Below, one piece after another: positions 17,055-26,193 of a stretch of DNA of 64,000 nt. This stretch comes from Mesorhizobium sp. M1E.F.Ca.ET.045.02.1.1 (GTDB taxonomy: Bacteria; Pseudomonadota; Alphaproteobacteria; Rhizobiales; Rhizobiaceae): assembly GCF_003952485.1 (NCBI RefSeq), contig NZ_CP034447.1, forward strand, positions 744,001 through 808,000, read 5' to 3'. Made by a program: the position numbers and the translations under genes. The notes under the pieces are model-generated. The model did not search any database. It was given only the letters and a program-made list of their open reading frames with translations, and was not told the DNA's origin. The first letter of the stretch is position 1; the number at the start of each line of letters is the position of its first letter.

Positions 17055-17843
17055 ATGAACACAGCTAAACCCGAACACCCTGATCGTGCGTATCACCATG
17101 GCGATCTTCAGCGCGCCATCGTCAATGCAGCGATCGACGTCCTGCGCGAGACGCAAAGCACCGAATTCTCCCTGCGAGAACTGGCCCGACGTGCCGGTGT
17201 GAGCCATAACGCGCCTTACAAGCACTTCGCAGATAAGCGAGAATTGTTGGGCGCCGTGTCCGCAGCGGGCTTCGATCAGCTTGCCGATCGAATGAGCGAT
17301 GCGGGACGGGGACGCAGCAATCCGCGTACGCGCCTTACTGCAATGGCCCGCAGCCATGTGCGGCAGGGTATCGAAAATCCTGCGCTCTATAGACTGATGT
17401 TCGGTGGGTTGCTTGGCGTTGCGGGCGATGGCCGGCCTACAATCGAAATGGCAGCAGCCGAGAAACTGAGAGCGCTTATCGAGGGAGCCGTCATCGACGG
17501 CGCTCTAGGAAGCCCCGTCCCCAGGAGCCGGCGCAACACGTCAAAGATAGACAGCGCAGTGTTGAGCTATTGGTCGCAAATTCACGGCCTTACCTTGCTG
17601 CTGATCGATCGCCTTGTCGGCCCGAGCGCGCGGTCCGACAACCTGGCCGTTCGCGCGGTGAACACAATGATCGACGGATTGGCGGCGGGAATTCCTGCCC
17701 TGCCCTCCGACGTTTGGGTAGGACCGCGAATCCTGCAGCGAACGAGCGAGGAGCGGGGCCTCGGCGTCAGCATCTCGCAGGGTGGAGAGCAATCGCTGCC
17801 AGGGCAAGATCTGGCTACCGGTCCAGTCAACACGGGACAGTAA
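17055..17843 (+). CDS. TetR family transcriptional regulator
   Basis: A 262-residue regulator. After MNTAKPEHPDRAYHHGDLQ the N-terminal helix-turn-helix reads FSLRELARRAGVSHNAPYKHFADKRELL (about residues 38-65), the classic TetR DNA-binding segment; the C-terminal part is the WHG/ligand-binding type (LMFGGLLGVAGDG, LIEGAVIDG). The frame is open 52 codons upstream, but those codons cover the divergent promoter. It probably represses the nine-gene DyP operon on the opposite strand through the inverted repeat at 16938-16979, and itself. Ligand unknown. Confidence 0.88.
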   Translation: MNTAKPEHPDRAYHHGDLQRAIVNAAIDVLRETQSTEFSLRELARRAGVSHNAPYKHFADKRELLGAVSAAGFDQLADRMSDAGRGRSNPRTRLTAMARSHVRQGIENPALYRLMFGGLLGVAGDGRPTIEMAAAEKLRALIEGAVIDGALGSPVPRSRRNTSKIDSAVLSYWSQIHGLTLLLIDRLVGPSARSDNLAVRAVNTMIDGLAAGIPALPSDVWVGPRILQRTSEERGLGVSISQGGEQSLPGQDLATGPVNTGQ

Positions 17844-17890
17844 GCAGCTGGCGGCCAGGACCCGTCCCAACCATGTGCGAGAGTCCACCA

Positions 17891-18004
17891 GCGACGCGCT
17901 TTTAAGGCATGTCTCCCGAAAGTGGTAACCGGTTTCGGGACAAAGACATGCGCAAAATCAAAAACCTAAAGCGCATGGAGCGAATCTGAAAGATCGCGAC
18001 GCGC
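17891..18004 (+). repeat. Intergenic repeat with palindromic core
   Basis: The segment begins and ends with GCGACGCGC (17891-17899 and 17996-18004). Inside, GCATGTCTCCCGAAA (17907-17921) pairs with TTTCGGGACAAAGACATGC (17933-17951) as an imperfect stem. I recall elements like this (with AAAGCGCATGGAGCGAATCTG-type sequence) being common between genes in Mesorhizobium, but cannot run the search. It sits between two convergent genes, TetR and the RND pump. Confidence 0.55.
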
Positions 18005-18149
18005 GTAGGCGCAAACCAAATCATCCCGCGGGATCCACTGGAGTGGGCCCCGGCCGCGCATACGATGGGGTTCCGGCCTGCAGCTGGGGCAAGCCACTCC
18101 TGAAGCGCCATGAGGCGAGCCATGGTTCAGTCCACGGCTCGCCAATGAA

Positions 18150-21100
18150 TCAAGCTTGCAATGCAAGGTCTCCTATCTCGGCGGCGTCCACGTGGACCTC
18201 GCTTGGTCGCGGTTCACTGATTCGGAACCAGGCGACATAAAGAGCCGGCAGGAAGATCAGGGTGAGAACCGTAGCGATGGCCAGGCCGCCAATGATGGCG
18301 AAGGCCATTGGCCCCCAGAAGACAGTCGGCGCGATCGGCACCATGCCGAGTGTCGCGGCGGCCGCCGTGAGCAGGATCGGACGTGTCCGGTGGAGCGCGG
18401 CTGTGACGACGGCGTCCCACGGATGGGCGCCGGTCCTCCTTTCGGTCTCGATCTGATCGATCAGGATGACCGAATTGCGCGCGATCATGCCGGTCAGCGC
18501 CAGCACACCCAGGATCGCGACGAAGCCGAGCGGAGCTTGTGCAAGCAGCAGGGCCGCCACCACACCAATGATGCCGAGCGGAGCAACACTCAAGACCAGG
18601 AACATGCGCTGGAAGCTCTGTAGCTGGAACATCAGGATCGTCAGCACAAGAAGACCCATGGCCGGCAGCACCGCCATAACCGAGCCTTGGGCCTTGCCAC
18701 TCTCCTCCACCGAGCCGCCAGTCGAGATATGATAGCCGCTCGGCAGCGCCGCCACCAGTTTGTCGAGTTGAGGCTCAAAGGCCTTGACGGCCGTTGCCGG
18801 CAGCATACCAGGCACCACGTCGGCCTGCACGGTCAGGGTCGGAACGCGATCGCGCCGCCAGACGATTGGGTATTCCTGGGAATAGTCAAAGGTTGCGATC
18901 TGCCTCAGTGGAACCACCCGCCCGCCCGGAAGCGGGATCTGCAATGAGCGAAGCGATTCAAGAGAGGTCCGCTCTGTCTGCTCGGCGCGCGCGACCACGT
19001 CGACCAGATAAATATCGTCGCGAACCTGCGTCACCGTCGTGCCGGAGACAATGGCATTGAGCGCGGTGGCCACCACGGCGGAGCTAAGGCCCAGCTGTCT
19101 CGCCTGGTCCTGATCGACGCGGACACGCATAATCCGTGATGGCTCGACCCAGTCGAAGTTGACGTTGCGGAGGCCCGCAGTCTTGCCTAGGGCATCGGCA
19201 ACCTCGAGAGCAATGGAGCGAACTTGGGCCGGGTCTGGTCCGTCCACCCGGTATTTCACCGGCCAGCCGACAGGGGGACCGAGTTCCAGCGGATTGACGC
19301 GCGCGACGACCTGCGGGAACCGCGTCGCCAAAGCCTTCTCGAGACGCGCGCGAACCTGCTCGCGTTCCTTAAGTCCTTTGGTGACAATGACTGACTGCGC
19401 GAAGAAGGGATTCGGCAGGGCTACGTCGAGCGGCAAATAAAAGCGAATGGCGCCCTGACCGACATAGGTCGAGAAATGCTCGACGTCAGGATCGGCGGCG
19501 ACGATCTCGTCGAACTGTTGCACGACCTCGTTTGTCGCAAGAATCGAGGCGTTGTCTTGCAGCTTCAAATCCACCAATAACTCAGGCCGATCGGAGGACG
19601 GAAAGAACTGCTGCGGGATGAGACGGGCTCCGGCCAGGGCTGCAGCGAAGAGACCCGCCGTCACAAGGATGGTGATCCATTTGGCGCGCATTGCAGCCAA
19701 CAGGGCACGCTTGAACAAGCGCATCGGCGCGCTCAGCATTTCACTATGCGAATGCTTTGGCTTTCCCAGGAGCGCAACGCCCACGACAGGGGCAAAGAGG
19801 CCCGACACCACCCAGGAAGCGATTAGGGACAGCGCCACCACGGCGAAGAGTGAGAAAGTGTATTCGCCCGCGTCACTGCGTGCAAAACCAACTGGCACAA
19901 AGCCAGCGACGGTGACGAGCGTCCCGGCAAGCCGCGGCATGGCAGTCGAAGCGTAGGCGAAGACGGCCGCGGTCGGCTTGTCGTCGCCACGTTCGAGGCG
20001 GCTCACCATGGTCTCGATGGTGATCATGGCATCATCGACCAACAGGCCGAGAGCGATGATGAGGGCGCCAAGCGAGATACGCTGAAGGTCGATGCCCAAG
20101 GCCAGCATTGCCGCGAAAACGACTGCGAGGACCAGCGGAATCGAGATCGCGACAACGGAGCCGGCGCGGAAGCCGAGGCTCAAAACGCTCACAACGAGGA
20201 CGATGGCGATCGCTTCCCACAGCGCTTCCATGAACTCGCCGATCGCATGGCTGACCGTCTCCGGCTGGTTCGCGATCATTGTGGGCTCGATGCCGACCGG
20301 CAAGTCCTTCCTAAGTTCCTTTACCGTTTCTTCGACGTTGCGACCGAGCGCCAGGACGTCGCCGCCGTCGCGCATGGAGATCCCGAGGCCCAGGCCAGGC
20401 TTGCCGTTGATGCGAAAGATCGGATCTGGCGGGTTGGCATCCTCGCGGCGCACTTGAGCGATGTCGGCAAGGCGAATGATGCGATCGCCCACGGCAAAGT
20501 TGACGGCGAGGATATCCTTCTCGGATTTCAGCGCCCCGCTTACCTGCAGTTTGATGCCTTCCTGATCGGTGACGATCTCACCCGAGGGAACCACGACGTT
20601 TTGAGCCTGCAGCGCTGTTGTCAGAGCTTCCGCGGTAAGGCCGTAGCCCGCGAGCTTTTGAGGCGAGAACTCGATGTAGATGCGCTCAGGCTGCGCGCCG
20701 ATCAAATTTACCTTGGCGACATCGGGCACCTGCAAGAGCCGAGAACGGACGTTTTCCACGTAGTCTCGTAACTCGCGGTTGGTGTAGCCGTCGGCGGTGA
20801 AACCATAGATGATGCCGTAGGTATCGCCGAACTCATCATCGGCTACCGGGCCGATCACGCCCTGCGGCAAGGTCAGCCTGATGTCTTCAATTTTCTTGCG
20901 CACCTGATACCAGGTATCCGCCACCGTCTTCGGGGGCGTCGATCCTTTCAGGTATACGAAGACCGTGGACTCGCCGGCCTTGGTGTAGCTCTTCAGGTAG
21001 TCGAGATGAGGCGTTTCCTGAAGCTTGCGCTCCAAGCGTTCGGTTACCTGGTGCAGGGTGTCGTCGAGCGTGGCGCCAGGCCATCTCGCCTGCACCACCA

Positions 21101-21242
21101 TGGTCTTGATGGTGAACGTGGGATCCTCGTTGCGCCCCAGTTGCAGGTAAGCCCCGATCCCTAGGACAAGGATAGCCAGCATCAGGTAGTAGACGACCGA
21201 GCGATGCGCGAGCGCCCAAGCGGAGAGATTGAAGCGGTTCAT
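18150..21242 (-). CDS. RND efflux transporter, inner-membrane permease
   Basis: A 1030-residue AcrB/MdtB/CusA-class pump of normal length. It opens with MNRFNLSAWALAHRSVVYYLML (TM1), has the first porter domain (LGRNEDPTFTIKTMVVQARWPGA), TM4 with LGLLVDDAMITIETM that carries the proton-relay Asp pair, a duplicated second half (FPSSDRPELLVDLKLQ), and TM10-12 (GMIARNSVILIDQIE). It would expel drugs or toxic organics across the envelope using the proton gradient. The ATG overlaps the adaptor stop by 4 nt. No outer-membrane channel gene is adjacent, so a TolC-like protein encoded elsewhere is needed. Confidence 0.94.
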   Translation of the reverse strand: MNRFNLSAWALAHRSVVYYLMLAILVLGIGAYLQLGRNEDPTFTIKTMVVQARWPGATLDDTLHQVTERLERKLQETPHLDYLKSYTKAGESTVFVYLKGSTPPKTVADTWYQVRKKIEDIRLTLPQGVIGPVADDEFGDTYGIIYGFTADGYTNRELRDYVENVRSRLLQVPDVAKVNLIGAQPERIYIEFSPQKLAGYGLTAEALTTALQAQNVVVPSGEIVTDQEGIKLQVSGALKSEKDILAVNFAVGDRIIRLADIAQVRREDANPPDPIFRINGKPGLGLGISMRDGGDVLALGRNVEETVKELRKDLPVGIEPTMIANQPETVSHAIGEFMEALWEAIAIVLVVSVLSLGFRAGSVVAISIPLVLAVVFAAMLALGIDLQRISLGALIIALGLLVDDAMITIETMVSRLERGDDKPTAAVFAYASTAMPRLAGTLVTVAGFVPVGFARSDAGEYTFSLFAVVALSLIASWVVSGLFAPVVGVALLGKPKHSHSEMLSAPMRLFKRALLAAMRAKWITILVTAGLFAAALAGARLIPQQFFPSSDRPELLVDLKLQDNASILATNEVVQQFDEIVAADPDVEHFSTYVGQGAIRFYLPLDVALPNPFFAQSVIVTKGLKEREQVRARLEKALATRFPQVVARVNPLELGPPVGWPVKYRVDGPDPAQVRSIALEVADALGKTAGLRNVNFDWVEPSRIMRVRVDQDQARQLGLSSAVVATALNAIVSGTTVTQVRDDIYLVDVVARAEQTERTSLESLRSLQIPLPGGRVVPLRQIATFDYSQEYPIVWRRDRVPTLTVQADVVPGMLPATAVKAFEPQLDKLVAALPSGYHISTGGSVEESGKAQGSVMAVLPAMGLLVLTILMFQLQSFQRMFLVLSVAPLGIIGVVAALLLAQAPLGFVAILGVLALTGMIARNSVILIDQIETERRTGAHPWDAVVTAALHRTRPILLTAAAATLGMVPIAPTVFWGPMAFAIIGGLAIATVLTLIFLPALYVAWFRISEPRPSEVHVDAAEIGDLALQA

Positions 21243-22309
21243 CGGGAAGCTCCCAGCAACCGGACGTTCTGGCCGGGCCTCAGCGCATGCACGCCGGCGG
21301 TCACTACGATTTCGCCGCTCTCGACCCCTCGCGATATCACGATGCGGGAGGAATCCTGTCGAAGCAGGTCGACGGTTCGAAGCGAGACTTGCTGCGTTTT
21401 GCCGTCGACGATCCAGACCGCCGGCCGGTCCCCTGCTGTGGTCAGGGCAGTCGCTGGCAGCTCTATGCCGCTCGCCACCTGCATATGCGTCTGACCGGTC
21501 ACTGTTGCTCCAAGGCGCATCGCCTTCGGCCAGGCGCTAAGCGCAACTTTAACCCGGTAGCTCCGGGTGACGGGATCCGCCTGTGGCGCCACCTCACGGA
21601 CCTGGCCAACGGCGCGCACCGACGGATCATCGGTCAGCGCGATGTCGATCGACGCGTCAGGGGCGACCTGGCGCATGAGGCTCGCGGGCACGTCGAATAC
21701 CGCGTCGGCACCGTCACCGTGCGCGACCGTGACAATCGTCTGACCTGCCCTGACAACCTCCCCGGCCTCCGCCCCGGTGGCGATCACGGTGCCGGGCGCG
21801 TCGGCGACCAGTTTGGTGTAGCCGAACTGGTCCTGGGCCGTGTGCAATACGGCCGCCGTGGAATCCACCTGGGCTTTGGCGTTAAGAAATGCCCTCTCAG
21901 CGGCATCGAACTGGGCCCGGGTGGTCCAGCCCTGCCCGAGCAGAGTCCTTTGACGCTCCAGAGTGTTGGCGGCTTCGTGGACGGCCGCTTGTGCTGCTTC
22001 GTTCTGCGCCTGTGCGGCATGCAGTCCATCCTGCTGGGGCTGCGGATCGATTTCGGCGACAACGTCGCCCGGCTGGACCACCTGCCCCACACTGGCCTTG
22101 CGGCTAATCATCCGGCCGTCAATGCGGAAGGCAAGGTTCTCCTCGGTGCGTGCGCGGACATGGCCCGTGAGCGAAACGGGCTCCCCTTCCGTGCTGGCGG
22201 AGGCGACCACGGTTCGCACAGGGCGGACCTCCGGTGGTGGCGGCGCGGACGCACCAACGCACGCAAAGACGGCTAATCCCAGGCAGGCAATCGTGGATGC
22301 GGACTTCAT
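21239..22309 (-). CDS. RND efflux periplasmic adaptor (membrane fusion protein)
   Basis: A 356-residue adaptor of the AcrA/HlyD class. ATG 22309 follows GAGGG and starts a signal sequence with FACVGAS, a possible but non-ideal lipoprotein site. RTEENLAFRIDGRMISRKASVGQVVQPGDVV forms the lipoyl-like half, an alpha-hairpin runs about residues 95-150, then VVRAGQTIVTVAHGD closes the lipoyl domain, followed by beta-barrel and membrane-proximal domains (VRAVGQVREVAPQADPVTRSY). It links the pump to an outer-membrane channel. It is transcribed first, from the region that holds the AcrR-type operator. Confidence 0.92.
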   Translation of the reverse strand: MKSASTIACLGLAVFACVGASAPPPPEVRPVRTVVASASTEGEPVSLTGHVRARTEENLAFRIDGRMISRKASVGQVVQPGDVVAEIDPQPQQDGLHAAQAQNEAAQAAVHEAANTLERQRTLLGQGWTTRAQFDAAERAFLNAKAQVDSTAAVLHTAQDQFGYTKLVADAPGTVIATGAEAGEVVRAGQTIVTVAHGDGADAVFDVPASLMRQVAPDASIDIALTDDPSVRAVGQVREVAPQADPVTRSYRVKVALSAWPKAMRLGATVTGQTHMQVASGIELPATALTTAGDRPAVWIVDGKTQQVSLRTVDLLRQDSSRIVISRGVESGEIVVTAGVHALRPGQNVRLLGASR

Positions 22310-22379
22310 GACAGACCCTCTGTTGTGGCCAGTCCGACGAAATTCGTCGCCGGCCTCGCCAATTTCGGGCTTGCTTATA

Positions 22380-22425
22380 TACATTCATGTATGTATGTAA
22401 ATAGGGAAAGTCGTGAATGTATGTA
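22380..22425. promoter_or_regulatory. AcrR-type operator between adaptor and regulator
   Basis: TACATTCATGTATGTATGTA at 22380-22399 is palindromic, and GTGAATGTATGTA at 22413-22425 is a second half-site. Both resemble the known E. coli AcrR operator, whose second half is GTGAATGTATGTA. They lie between the divergent adaptor (start 22309) and TetR gene (start 22455), where binding would block both promoters. Confidence 0.75.
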
Positions 22426-22454
22426 AAAATTGACGCAGAGGAAGGACTTCACTG

Positions 22455-23135
22455 ATGAGACGCACCAAGGCCGAGGCCGAACAGACACGCGAGGCCGTCT
22501 TGGCCGCGGCGATCGACGTCTTCCTCGAGCGCGGCGTGACCCGTGCTACCTTGGAACAGATCGCAAGTGCCGCAGGCGTAACACGCGGGGCTGTCTACTG
22601 GCATTTCCGCGACAAGCAGGAGATCTTCACGGCGCTGGAGCGGCGGGCCAATATGCCGAACGAGGAGTTTGGCGATCGCCTTACGGCTCGCCTCGCCACT
22701 CAGCCTGATCTTGATCCATTGCGCGAGCTGGCCGACGTAATCCGGGACGGGCTGCAGGCATTCGAAACCCATCCGGAACGTTCCCGCATCCTTACAATAC
22801 TCTGGCTGCGTTGCGAATATTCCGAGGACATGCTGCCGGTGGTGATGCGTCAGCGGGAAGCGGACCTGGCGCTCCAGAAATTGTTCGAGTCCGTGATAGC
22901 ACTCGCGGCAACCCGCGGCCGGCTCGCGCCCGCCCTCTCACCAGAATTGGCAGCGCGCGCGCTCCTGCTTTTGGTCAATGGATCGGTTCTCGATTGGCTC
23001 CGCGCTCCCGGACAGTTTGAGCTCACAACAAGCACAATGCCGATGGTGGCCGGGTTTCTCGAGGCGATCAGCGCGCCAAAGGTGCAGCCAGCGGCCGATC
23101 ACGCGGCGAACATGATTCCTCGGAGTATGACATGA
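22455..23135 (+). CDS. acrR-like: TetR/AcrR family efflux repressor
   Basis: A 226-residue repressor. MRRTKAEAEQTREAVLAAA and IDVFLERGVTRATLEQIASAAGVTRGAVYWHF give the AcrR/TtgR-type helix-turn-helix (about residues 10-55), with KQEIFTAL following. The C-terminal ligand domain contains DGLQAFETHPERSRIL and LLVNGSVLDWLRAP, like AcrR-family multidrug repressors. A GGAAGGA stretch lies 10 nt before the ATG. It is divergent from the RND operon and surrounded by matching operator sequence, so it likely represses the pump and itself and is released by pump substrates. Confidence 0.9.
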   Translation: MRRTKAEAEQTREAVLAAAIDVFLERGVTRATLEQIASAAGVTRGAVYWHFRDKQEIFTALERRANMPNEEFGDRLTARLATQPDLDPLRELADVIRDGLQAFETHPERSRILTILWLRCEYSEDMLPVVMRQREADLALQKLFESVIALAATRGRLAPALSPELAARALLLLVNGSVLDWLRAPGQFELTTSTMPMVAGFLEAISAPKVQPAADHAANMIPRSMT

Positions 23136-23362
23136 CAGTTCGGGGGAGATGCGGTTCAGCATTGGCGCGGTCGATGTGCGCACCGGCACGTCATCCGGCC
23201 CGAGCCCGAGCAGATGATGCCGAGTGGGTCTGTGACGGCCAGTCGGCGATCGTCAGCCACGGCAGGTTCATGAGTAGCTGGCGACCGGGTCATCCCCGGG
23301 GTGATGGCTGCGAAAAGAACGAAGCTCGGAGGGATACAGGGCCCTCCAACCACATTCTTCAA

Positions 23363-23911
23363 ATGGATTCCACGATGCCCGGACGAGGCAACACCCGCGA
23401 CTACACCGACAAGATGCTGCTCGCGGCTCTGCAGGAAGCGCAGACCACGGTACGCGCCTATGACACAAAGGCGCAAATCGTCGGCGTGGGCTACATCCTG
23501 GCGCTAAATCTGGTGCTCCATTTCGGCGATCTCCTGCCGACGCACGCGCCTCTCGGGCCACTGTTCTTCGCAGGCGTCTGGGGCGTTCTCATAATGCCGA
23601 TTCTGCAGTTCGGGCAGGTGATTCACCCGAGCCGGACCCGCGCGGAAAAGGATCTTGTCGCGAAGAAGTTCTGTGACTCCGAGCAGCGCGTTTATTACGT
23701 CGACCCCAGCACATTCGCCAATCTCGGGGACTTCGTCCGCGAGGCGCTGACCTCCGATTGGACCGCGGTTCTTGCCGCCGAACTGCTCAAGGTGTCTCGA
23801 GTTAGGATCATCAAGCAGACGCGCTTCCGGCGCGCTCTGATGATGACCGTCGTCGCTTTCATCGTCCTCGCAGCCGATCAGTTTCTGCGAAGTCTGGCCG
23901 TCGTCCGATGA
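23363..23911 (+). CDS. Small integral membrane protein, uncharacterised
   Basis: Not recognised with certainty. From ATG 23363 the product is 182 residues: a soluble start (GNTRDYTDKMLLAALQEAQTT), hydrophobic segments around IVGVGYILALNLVLHFG, FFAGVWGVLIMPILQFG, and a last one, ALMMTVVAFIVLAADQFLRSL. The layout (short N-terminus, helix pair, cytoplasmic loop) is reminiscent of Pycsar-effector-like membrane proteins (DUF5706), but that is a weak guess. The open frame starts at 23132 (overlapping the TetR stop), yet its first 77 codons look non-coding. Its stop overlaps the hydrolase start, ATGA. Confidence 0.6.
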   Translation: MDSTMPGRGNTRDYTDKMLLAALQEAQTTVRAYDTKAQIVGVGYILALNLVLHFGDLLPTHAPLGPLFFAGVWGVLIMPILQFGQVIHPSRTRAEKDLVAKKFCDSEQRVYYVDPSTFANLGDFVREALTSDWTAVLAAELLKVSRVRIIKQTRFRRALMMTVVAFIVLAADQFLRSLAVVR

Positions 23912-25155
23912 GAAGAGAACGTCACGCTTGGCCGAGGCTGAGGTTTCATGTGCTTTGGTGGCGAGGCCTGCTTGTTCCCGCGATGCTGTGCCTGCTGATC
24001 AGCTGCGCCGCTCGACCCGAAAACGTCTTTCAACCTCTCCCCTTTGCCGCCAGTGATGCTGGCCACGTCGACATGCTGGTCGCGACGACGCGCAAGCCAT
24101 CTGACGATCGCGGCCAGCTTTATAGTGGCGATCGCGGAGCGGCGATCTCGCTCAATAGGATAGTCGTCTCCATTCCTCCGGATCGGAACCGCACGGTCGG
24201 AGAGATCCAGTGGCCTCTGCTCGTGAAGCCCGATCCCGAAAAGGAGTTTGCGGTACTCAGCGTAGACAAAATCGCCTCGCAACGCGCAGTTCTTGAGTGG
24301 GTTCGCAAGAATCGCAACGGCAAGCGGCAGTTGCTCATCTTCGTGCATGGCTTCAACAACACATACGCCGATACCGTCTTCCGCTTCGCCCAGATCGTTC
24401 ACGATACCGGAACCGATGCAGCGCCGATTCTCTTCACATGGCCGTCGCGCGGGAATCCATTCGACTATCTCTATGACAAGGAAAGCACTACCTACTCACG
24501 TCGCGCCTTGGAAGACCTGATCCTCCAGGCCACAAGAAGTCCCGACGTCGCCGACGTGACGATCCTGGCTCACTCAATGGGCGCATGGCTTACGGCCGAG
24601 GCGCTGCGCGATATCGCCATGCGCAACCAGGCCATCCCGACGAAAGTCAGGAACGTGGTTTTCGCGTCGCCGGATATCGACATCGACGTGTTTCGCCGTC
24701 AGTTCATCGAGATGGGCGCCACCCGGCCGCATTTCACGATCTTTACGTCAACCAATGACAAAGCCCTGCAAGTCTCCCGGCTGCTTTCGGGAGGAGTTCG
24801 ACGCGTCGGTGGAACCGATCTGAGGCCCTACGCTTCCATACTCGAAGCGCTTGGCGTTTCGGTTATCGACACCAGCGACATCACACCCCGCGATCCACTC
24901 GGCCACAGCGCGTTTGCCGATACCCCCGGCATTGTGCGCCTTCTTGGGCGGCGGCTGGCAGGACAAAGCCTGGCCGGAGAAGAGGCGACGTATGCGGATA
25001 AGATCGGGGTGACGACCGCCGATCTCGCTGGTTCCGCAGCGCGGTTGGCCATTGCTGCCCCAGCCGCAGTCATCAGCCCTAAGGCTCGCGAGATCTTGAA
25101 ACGGGAGCTTTCCTCAAACGGGGGCCAGATACTGGACGGGCAGATTTCCTACTGA
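23908..25155 (+). CDS. Alpha/beta hydrolase, DUF900 type, lipoprotein
   Basis: A 415-residue protein with an N-terminal membrane segment ending in the lipobox LLISCAA, so it is probably a lipoprotein in the envelope. VDMLVATTRKP and LLIFVHGFNNTYADTVFRFAQI carry the DUF900 oxyanion/H-G-F-N-N motif, and AHSMGAW holds the nucleophile Ser in the GxSxG elbow (A in the first position). ILFTWPSRGNPFDYLYDKEST is typical of the family. Substrate unknown. It overlaps the upstream membrane protein gene by 4 nt and is followed 57 nt later by a TetR regulator. Confidence 0.85.
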   Translation: MRRERHAWPRLRFHVLWWRGLLVPAMLCLLISCAARPENVFQPLPFAASDAGHVDMLVATTRKPSDDRGQLYSGDRGAAISLNRIVVSIPPDRNRTVGEIQWPLLVKPDPEKEFAVLSVDKIASQRAVLEWVRKNRNGKRQLLIFVHGFNNTYADTVFRFAQIVHDTGTDAAPILFTWPSRGNPFDYLYDKESTTYSRRALEDLILQATRSPDVADVTILAHSMGAWLTAEALRDIAMRNQAIPTKVRNVVFASPDIDIDVFRRQFIEMGATRPHFTIFTSTNDKALQVSRLLSGGVRRVGGTDLRPYASILEALGVSVIDTSDITPRDPLGHSAFADTPGIVRLLGRRLAGQSLAGEEATYADKIGVTTADLAGSAARLAIAAPAAVISPKAREILKRELSSNGGQILDGQISY

Positions 25156-25212
25156 TCGCGCGCGTGGCTTCAAGCGAATTGGTGATCCGAGCTTACCGTC
25201 GAGAGTGAAACG

Positions 25213-25815
25213 ATGGCCCTTCCCAGCATTGCGAGCAATGATCATTCTGCCGCTGAGAGATTGCGGATCATTCGAGCTGGCACGGCGGCGTGTCGCCTGT
25301 ATGGCCCGTCGAAAACGACAGTCGCCGACATCGCTCGACTGCTCGGAAAATCTCCCGCAAGCCTGTACCGAACATTCTCCTCGAAGGCAGAGATATGGGA
25401 CGCCATCGCAGCGGATTTCTACGAAAGTGACCTCTGCTTCGAGCCATCCAGTGCAGGCCACTTGACGCGCGCAACAGACCAACTGAAAGAAACGATGCTT
25501 GGCCACCATCGCTTGCTGCTGCAGGCCCAGCAGGGCGACCCGCAAATGTACGGTCTGATTGTCCTTACCGCGAGCAGCAACTGGCCGTCCTACAGACAAT
25601 ATCGAAATCGGCTTCACAGCCTCGTGGGAGAGCTTATTCGTGACGGCATTCGCACCAAGGAGTTCCAACCGACACATGTGCACGCGGCCGCCTCCTGCTT
25701 ATGCGCCTCGCTCGTCGTCTTGTGGGACCCCAGATTTGTCGGTGCAACGCCTCCGAACCATTGCGAAATTTCAGCTCTGGAACTCGTCTCCTTTGCGGTT
25801 GATGCGTTGCGGTAA
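25213..25815 (+). CDS. TetR family transcriptional regulator
   Basis: A 200-residue regulator with the helix-turn-helix CRLYGPSKTTVADIARLLGKSPASLYRTFSSKAEIW at about residues 27-62. The C-terminal domain has EFQPTHVHAAASCLCASLVVLWDPRF-type TetR helices. It lies 57 nt downstream of the hydrolase on the same strand, so it may regulate that unit or a target elsewhere. The start ATG at 25213 follows only a weak purine stretch. Confidence 0.86.
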   Translation: MALPSIASNDHSAAERLRIIRAGTAACRLYGPSKTTVADIARLLGKSPASLYRTFSSKAEIWDAIAADFYESDLCFEPSSAGHLTRATDQLKETMLGHHRLLLQAQQGDPQMYGLIVLTASSNWPSYRQYRNRLHSLVGELIRDGIRTKEFQPTHVHAAASCLCASLVVLWDPRFVGATPPNHCEISALELVSFAVDALR

Positions 25816-25837
25816 CTGCATTTGAGCTATGTTTGTA

Positions 25838-26146
25838 GGAGGACAACGACTTCCGCGCGGCTGTGGCCGGCCGCCGCAAGCTGGTGATCGCCGCGCTGTG
25901 GACCGAGGTCGCCTTTGCTTTCCGACGCTCGATGCCCTGCGTGACGGATACGAAGTCTATCCAATCATCGATGCGGTCGAAGGCACCTCTTCTGAAGCCC
26001 ACGATCTGGCGACCCGGCGGATGGCGCAGGCCGGAGCCAGGCCGATCAGCTGGGTTCAGCTCATCTGCCAACTGCAGCGCGACTGGCAGCGCAAGGACAC
26101 CGTGGGCGAGTTCGCCAACATCCTCTTTGCGGTGGAAGGCAACTGA
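25838..26146 (+). pseudogene. Isochorismatase-family hydrolase, C-terminal remnant with frameshift
   Basis: The reading frames give EDNDFRAAVAGRRKLVIAAL and TEVAF in one frame, then after about 25915 FPTLDALRDGYEVYP, IDAVEGTSSEAHD, AGARPISWVQLICQLQRDW in another. Together this is the second half of a YcaC-like cysteine hydrolase, without its N-terminal half and without the catalytic Cys (the expected C lies at the frame junction). It is probably the left-over of a truncated gene next to the recombinase remnant. Confidence 0.7.
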
Positions 26147-26193
26147 GATGCCGCAATTTTAAAAGTCCGGGACCGGCACCTCCCAGCAATCGG

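Noticed and set aside
21287..22276. Plus-strand open frame of 329 codons
   Set aside because: It covers the adaptor gene on the other strand and reads as compositional shadow.
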